DNA of 64,000 nt, from assembly GCF_010993745.1 (NCBI RefSeq), contig NZ_WOTN01000001.1, forward strand, positions 2,731,235 through 2,795,234, in the 5' to 3' direction. Of the stretch, positions 33,812 to 40,680 are shown piece by piece (the first letter of the stretch is position 1; each line of letters begins with the position of its first letter). The stretch comes from Fodinicola acaciae. GTDB lineage: Bacteria; Actinomycetota; Actinomycetes; Mycobacteriales; HKI-0501. A program made the translations under genes and the position numbers. A model generated the notes under the pieces. The model was not told the DNA's origin. It saw only the letters and a program-made list of their open reading frames with translations, and ran no database searches.

Positions 33812-34577
33812 CGATGTCGCCGGCGATCGCACCTGTGATCAGGCCGACCAGCTCGTCACCGGTCGTGGAGCCGATGTCGCGGTGTGCGGCCGCGCGGCCG
33901 CGGCGCAGGACCCAGGCGCTGTCGGCGACCCGCATGACCTGTGCCATGTCGTGACTCACCAGCAGCACGGTCACGCCGGCTTTTCGCAGCCTGTCTATCA
34001 AAGCCTCCACCGCGGCCGTTTCCCGGACGCCCAGTGCGGCGGTCGGCTCGTCCATGATCACCAGCGTCGTTCCCCAGTTGGCGGCTCTGGCGATGGCGAT
34101 GCTTTGCCGTTGTCCACCTGACATCCGCCGGACCGTGGTGCGGACGTTTGGCACGTTCACGTCCAGCTCGGTGAGGATCTGCCTGCTGCGGCTGATCATC
34201 CGCTTCTTGTCGAGCATCCGTACGAACGGGACCGGATAGACCAGCTCTCGGTTGAGGAACAGGTTTTGCCAGACCTGCAGGTCCTCGATCAGTCCGAGCT
34301 CCTGGTAGACCGTCTCGATGCCGCGTTTTCGCGCGTCGTCGGGCGAACTCAGCCGCAGCGGCGATCCCTCGAACAGGATCTCGCCGGAGTCCGGTGGATG
34401 TACGCCGGTCAGGCAGCGTACCAGCGTCGACTTCCCGGCACCGTTGTCGCCGAGCAACGCGGTGACCTTTCCCTTGTAGATGGTCAGATCGACGCCCTGC
34501 AACGCGCGTACGGCGTCGAAAGCCTTGTGCACATTACGCACCTCGAGCAGGGTCGATGACTTCACCAGGTCGGTCAT
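33804..34577 (-). CDS. sugar ABC transporter ATP-binding protein (single domain)
   Basis: The 257-aa product is a single ATPase domain of the RbsA/FrcA type: Walker A GDNGAGKST (near 41-49), Q-loop YQELGLIEDL, signature RRMSGGQRQSIAIARA, Walker B LVIMDEPTAALG, and H-loop LLVSHDM. Classic RbsA has two such domains; single-domain FrcA-like ATPases are usual for some actinobacterial ribose/fructose importers and would act as a homodimer. It overlaps ribokinase by 8 bp. Confidence 0.92.
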   Translation of the reverse strand: MTDLVKSSTLLEVRNVHKAFDAVRALQGVDLTIYKGKVTALLGDNGAGKSTLVRCLTGVHPPDSGEILFEGSPLRLSSPDDARKRGIETVYQELGLIEDLQVWQNLFLNRELVYPVPFVRMLDKKRMISRSRQILTELDVNVPNVRTTVRRMSGGQRQSIAIARAANWGTTLVIMDEPTAALGVRETAAVEALIDRLRKAGVTVLLVSHDMAQVMRVADSAWVLRRGRAAAHRDIGSTTGDELVGLITGAIAGDIDA

Positions 34578-34593
34578 GAGTGTCGCACCCCCG

Positions 34594-35559
34594 CTATTTC
34601 TGGAACCTGGAAATGAAAGCCGCGCCGAGCACCACGGCACCGACCGCGATCGGTTGGTAGTACTGCGAAATCCCGATCAGCGTGAAGCCGTTGATCAGGC
34701 TTTGCAGCAGTACGGCGCCGGTCGCCGAGCCGAGCACCGACGCGCGGCCACCGAACAGGCTGGACCCGCCGAGCACGACCGCCGCGATCGAGCTGAGCAG
34801 CAGGTTGGTCTGCAGCGACGGATCGGCGCCGCCGGTGCGCGCGACGAGCAGCACGCCGGCGAGCCCGCAGAACAGGCCCGATCCGAGGTAGGCGTAGAGC
34901 CGCATCCGCGACACGTGGATGCCGGCTCCCCTGGCCGCATCGATGTTTCCACCGGTGGCCAGCAAATGCGTGCCGGTCGGCGTACGAAACAGCAGGAACG
35001 CCACCACCAGCGCGGCGACCAGCGCGACCAGCCAGAACCAGCGGATCGGTCCGACGCCGCCCAACGCGAGGCCACGCAGGAAACCCGAGTTGACCGCTAC
35101 GGTGTTGCCTTGTGTCAGCAGCAAAGTCACGCCGCTGACCACGCTGAGCGAGCCGAGCGTGACGATGAAGTCGCTCATTTTCAGCCGGGCGACCAGAATG
35201 CCGTTGATCGCGCCGATGACACCACCGCCGGCCACGGCCAGCAGGATCGCGACCGGCAGCGGCCAGCCCTGGGTGACCGCGAAGCCGAGCAACGCCGCCG
35301 ACCACGGCAGGTTGGCACCGATCGACAGGTCGATGCCGGCGACCGTGACGACCAACTGTTGCCCCATCGCGAGCACCATCAGGATCGACGCCGACACCAG
35401 CAGGTCGCTGAGGTTGGAGACGGTCAGGAAGTCCGGTGTGGCGATGAAAAAAGCGAGGAAGACGAGGACAAGTCCGATCGGCGCGGCATAGCGGGCTCCG
35501 GCGCTGACGACGGTGGCCGTACGCCGCCGCTGCGGCTCGGAAACGACGGTGGTGGTCAC
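34594..35559 (-). CDS. sugar ABC transporter permease (RbsC-like)
   Basis: The 321-aa permease has 8-10 helices and the RbsC-family signature: MGQQLVVTVAGIDLSIGAN, INGILVARLKMSDFIVTLGS and the C-terminal ARTGGADPSLQ, LSSIAAVVLGGSSLFGGRAS. The start is the GTG at 35559, 4 bp after the binding-protein stop. It forms the channel for the sugar delivered by the lipoprotein encoded next to it. Confidence 0.92.
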   Translation of the reverse strand: MTTTVVSEPQRRRTATVVSAGARYAAPIGLVLVFLAFFIATPDFLTVSNLSDLLVSASILMVLAMGQQLVVTVAGIDLSIGANLPWSAALLGFAVTQGWPLPVAILLAVAGGGVIGAINGILVARLKMSDFIVTLGSLSVVSGVTLLLTQGNTVAVNSGFLRGLALGGVGPIRWFWLVALVAALVVAFLLFRTPTGTHLLATGGNIDAARGAGIHVSRMRLYAYLGSGLFCGLAGVLLVARTGGADPSLQTNLLLSSIAAVVLGGSSLFGGRASVLGSATGAVLLQSLINGFTLIGISQYYQPIAVGAVVLGAAFISRFQK

Positions 35560-35563
35560 AGCG

Positions 35564-36592
35564 CTAGCCCGCCAGCGGGTTCTGGTAGGGCTCGAACGGC
35601 TGCGGGAAGCTGCCGATCGCCTTGTCCACATTGGACTTGTCGATCAGCTTGATCGGCGCCACGATCCGGGCCGGCACGGATTTCTTCGCCACCGCCTTGA
35701 TGCACGCCTGGACGGCCAGTTGGCCCTCGGCGTACGGATACTGCGTGATGGTCGCCGACAGCGTGCCGGACTGCACGGCCTGCAGCGCCGCCTTGATGCC
35801 GTCGACCGAGATGATGGTGATCTGGCCGGACTTTCCGGCGTTCTTCACCGCCTGCGCTGCCCCGAGGCCCATCGTGTCGTTGGCCGCGAAGATTCCCTTG
35901 ATGTCAGGGTGAGCGTGCAGAATGGCCTCGGTGACCGTCTGTGCCTTGCTCTGGTCGTAATCGGCGGGTTGTTTGGCGACGACCGTCAGTTTCCCGGTGG
36001 TGGCGGCGGCAAAACCCTTCTCGCGGTTGATGCCGTTCTGCTCGCCGGCGATGCCCTGCAGGATCGCCACGTTTCCGCTGCCGACCTTCTTCTGCAGCGC
36101 CTGCCCGGCCAGCGTGCCGGCCTGCAGGTTGTCCGAGCCGATGAACGAGGCGTACGAGACACCGGCCGACTTGGACGCGGCCGGGTCGATCTGGGTGTCC
36201 AGGTTGAGGATCGGGATGCCTTTCTGCGCGACCGGCACCAACGGCGTGATGACATTGGTCGCGTTCACCGGCACCACACCAAAACAGTTGTAGTTCTGAC
36301 CGGCCAGTGTCGAGATTTTGGCGTTCTCACCCGAAGAGTCGGTTTCGTTGTCGCCGGCCTGCACGTTCACCGTGACGTTCTGCTTCTTGCCTTCGGCGAT
36401 CGCGCCGTCCCGCAGCGCGGCCCAGTACGGGTTGGTGAAGTCGCGGGTCACGATGGCGATTTTGGCCTGTCCGCTGCCGGAACTGGAGTTGGCCGAGCTG
36501 CCGCGGTTGCAGGCCGTCGTGGTGACGGCCAGTCCGACCGCCAGCACGACGCCGGTCGCGATCCGGAACCGGCGAGACTGCGGGTAACGCAT
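35564..36592 (-). CDS. sugar ABC transporter substrate-binding lipoprotein (RbsB-like)
   Basis: The 342-aa product has a signal peptide ending in the lipobox LAVTTTAC (Cys near residue 28) and a Ser/Gly linker. It then has the type I periplasmic-binding fold: AKIAIVTRDFTNPYWAALRDGA, GVVPVNATNVITPLV, and GIFAANDTMGLGAAQAVKNAG. Its close match is to ribose/xylitol-type binding proteins. It is anchored on the outer face of the membrane. The LacI gene lies 33 bp upstream on the same strand. Confidence 0.92.
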   Translation of the reverse strand: MRYPQSRRFRIATGVVLAVGLAVTTTACNRGSSANSSSGSGQAKIAIVTRDFTNPYWAALRDGAIAEGKKQNVTVNVQAGDNETDSSGENAKISTLAGQNYNCFGVVPVNATNVITPLVPVAQKGIPILNLDTQIDPAASKSAGVSYASFIGSDNLQAGTLAGQALQKKVGSGNVAILQGIAGEQNGINREKGFAAATTGKLTVVAKQPADYDQSKAQTVTEAILHAHPDIKGIFAANDTMGLGAAQAVKNAGKSGQITIISVDGIKAALQAVQSGTLSATITQYPYAEGQLAVQACIKAVAKKSVPARIVAPIKLIDKSNVDKAIGSFPQPFEPYQNPLAG

Positions 36593-36625
36593 CAGTGCAT
36601 CCCTTCCTTGTACGTCAACGAAGAA

Positions 36626-37675
36626 TCAGGCCGGCGCCGGTCCACACGACGCGCGCCGTACCAGTGCGCACGGCGGCGTCGCGGCGGCGGCGTCCGGCAG
36701 AGCCGGTAAGGAGCCGTCGACCAGATGGATCATCGCGCGTACGGCCGCCGTGGCAAGGCCGGCGATCGGCTGCGCCACCGCGGTCAGCGGCGGGTCGAAA
36801 AGGTCGAACCACGGCGCGTCGTCGAATCCGACCACCGAAACGTCGGCCGGAATGCGCAGGCCGGCGGCGCGCAGACCCTTGATCGCGCCGATGGTCATGA
36901 GGCCGTCGGCGCCGAAGATCGCGGTCGGCCGGGCGGCCGCGCCGAGAAGCTGGCTGACCGCGCGTTCGCCGCTGTCCTGCCGAAAATCGCCTTCGGCGAC
37001 GGTGATGTCGGTGGCCGCGACACCGCGAGCGGTCAAAGACGTGATCATCAGCTCGGTGCGTTCCACGCCGACGGCGGTGGCCATCGGTGGCGCGATGATC
37101 CCGATCCGGCGGTGACCCAGACCGGTCAGCAGGTCGGCCACCTGCGCCAACGCGTCCGCCGCCGCACTCCGTACGACCGGGCAGCCGGCCAGGTGCCGCG
37201 CCGCCGCACCCCGGCCGGACACCTCGACCGGCCGGTCCAGGAACACCAGCCGTGCCTTGGATTTTCCGGCCGCCTCCAGCCCGGCCGTCATCGCCGCCGC
37301 CGGCACCAGGATCACGCCGTCGACCCGACTGCCGGCCAGCAGCGTCTGCAGATACTCGTCCTGGACTCGGGCATCCTCGTCGGAATTGCAGAGTACGGTG
37401 GAAAATCCCTCCGCCGCCGCGGCGCGCTGGATCTCGCCGGCCAGCTCGGCGAAGAACGGGTTGGCCACGTCGCTGATCACCAGCCCGAGCGAGCCGGTCA
37501 ACTCGGTACGCAGCGCGCGAGCACCGGCATGTGGCCGATAGCCCATCTCCCGCGCGACAGCCGCGATCCGGTCCCGGGTCTCGGTCGGGATACGCGGATT
37601 TCCGGACAGAGCAAGCGAAACAGCGGCGACCGACACGCCGGCGGCCGCCGCCACGTCGCGCATCCGTACCGCCAT
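36626..37675 (-). CDS. LacI-family repressor of the ribose/nucleoside operon
   Basis: The 349-aa product has the LacI helix-turn-helix and hinge (MRDVAAAAGVSVAAVSLALS, RIAAVAREMGYRPHAGARAL) and a sugar-binding core (LVISDVANPFFAELAGEI, AIFGADGLMTIGAIKGL). It is first in a six-gene minus-strand run, so it is autoregulated together with its targets. The start is the ATG at 37675. A 20-bp operator-like palindrome begins 17 bp upstream. Confidence 0.92.
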   Translation of the reverse strand: MAVRMRDVAAAAGVSVAAVSLALSGNPRIPTETRDRIAAVAREMGYRPHAGARALRTELTGSLGLVISDVANPFFAELAGEIQRAAAAEGFSTVLCNSDEDARVQDEYLQTLLAGSRVDGVILVPAAAMTAGLEAAGKSKARLVFLDRPVEVSGRGAAARHLAGCPVVRSAAADALAQVADLLTGLGHRRIGIIAPPMATAVGVERTELMITSLTARGVAATDITVAEGDFRQDSGERAVSQLLGAAARPTAIFGADGLMTIGAIKGLRAAGLRIPADVSVVGFDDAPWFDLFDPPLTAVAQPIAGLATAAVRAMIHLVDGSLPALPDAAAATPPCALVRRASCGPAPA

Positions 37676-37692
37676 CACGTCCGTCCCGATCG

Positions 37693-37712
37693 CTAGTTAA
37701 ACGATTAACTAG
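37693..37712. promoter_or_regulatory. LacI-type operator
   Basis: CTAGTTAA and TTAACTAG flank the central ACGA, giving a 20-bp palindrome with the CG centre typical of LacI-family sites. It lies immediately before the LacI gene, the only evident control site of the whole operon, since the other gene gaps are 33 bp or less. Confidence 0.85.
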
Positions 37713-38186
37713 GCACCCTAGGCCGACGCTGGACGATTTGGGAAGCCCGCGCTCTTACTTGATCGAGAAAGCTAGAAGTGCCAGGCTAGAGGGTAGGGGT
37801 GCCGGCGTGGCGTGATGGCTAACAAAGGCGAGGACGGACCCCGCCGTCGAACGACCCGCGAGATCCGCCGACACCAGTCGACGCCATTCGACCCACCCTG
37901 TGAACCGAGCCAGTGACCGATCACGACCGAGGGGCCACCGACCGTCAACCGTCGGATCGCGTGCCGAAGAAACACCCGACCCGGCGGACTCGCGACCACA
38001 AGCGGCCGATCAGTAACGTTTCGCATTATTCCAGCGAGGAATCCATTTGCTCGTTTCGCCCGTCGGCGACCATCCTGGTTCACCGCGGCAAGTATGAGTG
38101 CGGCATATATTCACCGGCGCTGTTTTGGTGTATAACCGAGCAAGTCGGGGGCTCGACATTCCAGAAAACACTGGAAGGACGATCCC
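37713..38186. other. intergenic region, about 470 bp, no gene seen
   Basis: This lies between the divergent LacI and membrane-cytochrome genes. Open frames on both strands (for example 37772-38083 minus) have no family resemblance and atypical composition. The right part (38010-38160) is A/T-richer than its surroundings and probably holds the promoter of the cytochrome operon. GGAAGGA ends 4 nt before the GTG at 38187. Confidence 0.6.
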
Positions 38187-38804
38187 GTGTGGCCGCACCT
38201 GGTGACCGCCACGACCGCACATTCGGCCCATGACGCGGTCGTACGGTCCGTCGCGCAGGCATTCGCGCACACCGCGTACGTGGCGCTGTGCCTGAGCCTG
38301 AGTTGGGGAGTTTTCGTTACCACCGGCTGGATCGGCCGGATCACCGGGCGTGTTCCGATGCGCCGGAGCCATGCGACGCTGGCCGTCCTGGCCATCTCAT
38401 TGTCGGTGGCGCACGCCGCGACATTCCTGTTCCTGACCGATCTCGACGAGCGATTCAGCGTCGGTGCGCTGGTCGTGCCGCTGTTTCCGAACGCGCCGAC
38501 CCGCTGGACATTGGGGATTATCGCGGTCGACCTCATGATCGCGGTCGTGTTGTCGACGGCGTTGATGCGCTTCATCGTTTACCGCCGATGGCTGCGTTTT
38601 CACCGGCTGGCATATCTGGCGGTGGCGCTCGGCGTCGCGCATTCCTGGCTTGGCGCGGTCGCGAATGGCACGCTCGCGGTGCTGTGGATCGCCGGACTCT
38701 CCGCACTCGCCCCAACCGTGCTGGTGGCCGCATTGCGGTTCACACCGACCAGATATCTGGAATCCACCGGATTCCTCACGTCGGCGCGGAGTCGCGATGC
38801 GTGA
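38187..38804 (+). CDS. ferric-reductase-like membrane cytochrome
   Basis: This 205-aa protein has about five to six helices and two histidine pairs: His62/His76 in RRSHATLAVLAISLSVAHAA, and His139/His152 in RFHRLAYLAVALGVAHS. The spacings of 14 and 13 residues, in two helices, are the heme b ligand pattern of ferric reductases/NOX-type cytochromes. There is no flavodoxin or FAD domain in the protein; a separate ferredoxin and reductase follow. The start is GTG. It overlaps the ferredoxin gene by 8 bp, so it is the first of a four-gene coupled operon. The electron acceptor is unknown. Confidence 0.8.
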   Translation: MWPHLVTATTAHSAHDAVVRSVAQAFAHTAYVALCLSLSWGVFVTTGWIGRITGRVPMRRSHATLAVLAISLSVAHAATFLFLTDLDERFSVGALVVPLFPNAPTRWTLGIIAVDLMIAVVLSTALMRFIVYRRWLRFHRLAYLAVALGVAHSWLGAVANGTLAVLWIAGLSALAPTVLVAALRFTPTRYLESTGFLTSARSRDA

Positions 38805-39045
38805 CGACCGGACGCCGCGCCATCGCAGGACCTTGCGCCACGCCGTAAAAGTCAGCGTCGACAACCAGCGCTGCCACCTGTACGGATTCTGCCAGCTGGA
38901 GGCTCCGGAGTATTTCCAGCTGGCGCCAGGGCAACGGCTCCGGTACGCCGGCAGAGTCGTTGCCTCCCAGGCACAACAGGTGATCGCCGCCGCGCGAATG
39001 TGTCCGATGCGTGCGATCCATGTGTCCGGTGAGCGTACGCCGTGA
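38797..39045 (+). CDS. ferredoxin, 3Fe-4S type
   Basis: The 82-aa product has the short-ferredoxin pattern KVSVDNQRCHLYGFCQLEAP, i.e. C-x5-C, then a distant RMCPMRAIHV. The second Cys of a canonical C-x2-C-x2-C motif is absent, which suits a [3Fe-4S] cluster like those of the ferredoxins serving P450s. The APEYF stretch is also typical. The ATG sits within the end of the cytochrome gene. It probably shuttles electrons from the reductase encoded next to the membrane cytochrome. Confidence 0.88.
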   Translation: MRDDRTPRHRRTLRHAVKVSVDNQRCHLYGFCQLEAPEYFQLAPGQRLRYAGRVVASQAQQVIAAARMCPMRAIHVSGERTP

Positions 39046-40331
39046 CGCGCGGCCGGCAACGGATCGTCATCGTCGGTGCCGGACTGGCCGGCCTGCGCGC
39101 CGCGGAACGGTTGCGTGAGTTGCGTTTCGACGGCGACATCCTGATCGTCGGCGACGAGCCGTACGCGCCCTATCATCGCCCGGCGCTGTCCAAGCAGGTG
39201 CTCACGCAACGCGGCGGCGCCGACGACATCACGCTGCGGTCGTACGTCGACCTTGGTGATTGTTGGCGGATCGGCACAAGAGCCTGGCGGCTCGCTCCCG
39301 GCCGGCATGTGGTGTCCTTGCCGGGCGGCGAAGAACTGCGCTATGACGGCCTGGTCATCGCGACCGGCGTACAAGCGCGGCATCTTTCCGGCGCACCACG
39401 ACAAGATCCGCGCATACATGTGTTGCGTACGCTCGACGACGCCTGGTCCATCCGCGCGACGCTGAGCCGGTCGCGTGGTCGCGTCGTGGTCATCGGCACC
39501 GGATTCACCGCCTGCGAAATCGCCTCCAGCCTCCGGGAAACCGGCCGCGCCGTCACATTGGTCGGGCGCTCGGCGACGCTGCTCGGCGGTGTCATCGGCG
39601 AGGAATGTGGCGAGGCGATGAACGATTTCCACCGCCGCAACGGAACCGACCTCGTGTTGGGCGTGACAACGGCCGGCTGGGACCGCCGGCCGGACCACGT
39701 GGCCGTACGGCTGTCCGACGGCCGGGTGCTGACCGCGTCCTGCGTCGTCGTCGCCATCGGCAGCGTCTTCAACACGGACTGGCTTCGTGGCGCGGGAATC
39801 GACACCGACGGCGGAATCCGTTGCGATCCAACGTGTTTCGTGGAAGGCACGGAGGACGTGGTAGCCGCCGGCGATGTGGCGCGTTGGCCGAATCTCCGCT
39901 TCGATGAAACGCCGCGGACCTGCCAACACTGGCTCAACGCGGTGGAAATGGGACGCGCGGCGGCGCAAAACCTGCTGGCGGGGCGATCGCGTGCTCGGCC
40001 GTACTGTCCGATGCCGGCGTTCTGGTCGGAACAGTATGGCCGGCGGATCCAGGGTGTCGGCCTCCCGGCGCTCGCGACCAACAGCGTTCCCTTGTCCGGC
40101 AAGCTGAAACACCTGCGAAGAGCGGTTTTCGGTTACGACGAAGGCGCTCGACGCGTCGGTGTGATCGCTTTCGACCAGCCACGCGAGCTTCTGCGGCTGA
40201 CGCTGGAGTTGGAGTCGGCACTGCCGGCACCACCGCGTGCGATCGCGCGCGCTCCGCGACCGACGCGTACAACTGCTCCGGCTGGCCCCGACCTGATCTT
40301 CGTGACGAAAGGACTCCACCTTGCGACTTGA
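39042..40331 (+). CDS. FAD-dependent ferredoxin reductase
   Basis: The 429-aa product has two Rossmann motifs: IVIVGAGLAGLRAAERLREL for FAD and VVVIGTGFTACEIASSL for NAD(P)H. It also has PYHRPALSKQ, the ATG motif (VIATG), and the second FAD contact GDVARWPN. This is the putidaredoxin-reductase/BphA4 type, which reduces small ferredoxins. The C-terminal ~80 residues diverge and end with an arginine/proline-rich tail. The GTG overlaps the ferredoxin stop (GTGA). It should pass electrons from NAD(P)H to the adjacent ferredoxin. Confidence 0.92.
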   Translation: MTRGRQRIVIVGAGLAGLRAAERLRELRFDGDILIVGDEPYAPYHRPALSKQVLTQRGGADDITLRSYVDLGDCWRIGTRAWRLAPGRHVVSLPGGEELRYDGLVIATGVQARHLSGAPRQDPRIHVLRTLDDAWSIRATLSRSRGRVVVIGTGFTACEIASSLRETGRAVTLVGRSATLLGGVIGEECGEAMNDFHRRNGTDLVLGVTTAGWDRRPDHVAVRLSDGRVLTASCVVVAIGSVFNTDWLRGAGIDTDGGIRCDPTCFVEGTEDVVAAGDVARWPNLRFDETPRTCQHWLNAVEMGRAAAQNLLAGRSRARPYCPMPAFWSEQYGRRIQGVGLPALATNSVPLSGKLKHLRRAVFGYDEGARRVGVIAFDQPRELLRLTLELESALPAPPRAIARAPRPTRTTAPAGPDLIFVTKGLHLAT

Positions 40332-40680
40332 CTATTACTGGCGCAGACGCCGCCTCCAGCAGCTGATCTCCTATTCCGGTGTCGCTGCCGTACTCGCCAC
40401 CGGCACGGCTTCGACGATCGCGTTGACGGTCTCGCACGACACATCCGTCGCGCCGGCGCTGGCACACAACAGCCCGCAGGAACAGGCGCTGACCGCATCT
40501 TTCGTCGGTCAGCCGGAGCCGGCCCGTACGGTGGCCAAACCGGCGCCGCACAAGCCGGCGCATCATCGCGCGCTGCATCGGCATCATGCCAGACACACGC
40601 ATTGTGGCCGGCATCGTCAGGCATGGAGTGTCGCGCGCATGACCACGACCTGGTATGGATTCCAGGTGGAGAGCAGGTAG
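40321..40680 (+). CDS. exported histidine-rich small protein
   Basis: The 119-aa product has a basic N terminus, a hydrophobic signal/anchor (about 18-38, ending near ALTVSHD), then a Pro/Ala linker and a cluster of about eleven histidines and one Cys (HKPAHHRALHRHHARHTHCG). The latter looks metal- or heme-binding. The start is TTG, with AAAGGA 8 nt upstream, inside the last codons of the reductase gene. The last 64 bases overlap the 3' end of the convergent repeat-protein gene. No family is recognised. It may handle the metal or heme of the operon's cytochrome. Confidence 0.65.
   Translation: MRLDYYWRRRRLQQLISYSGVAAVLATGTASTIALTVSHDTSVAPALAHNSPQEQALTASFVGQPEPARTVAKPAPHKPAHHRALHRHHARHTHCGRHRQAWSVARMTTTWYGFQVESR

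Noticed and set aside
37772-38083. 103-codon minus-strand gene
   Set aside because: There is no ribosome site and no recognisable sequence, and it lies in a region that looks like divergent promoters.
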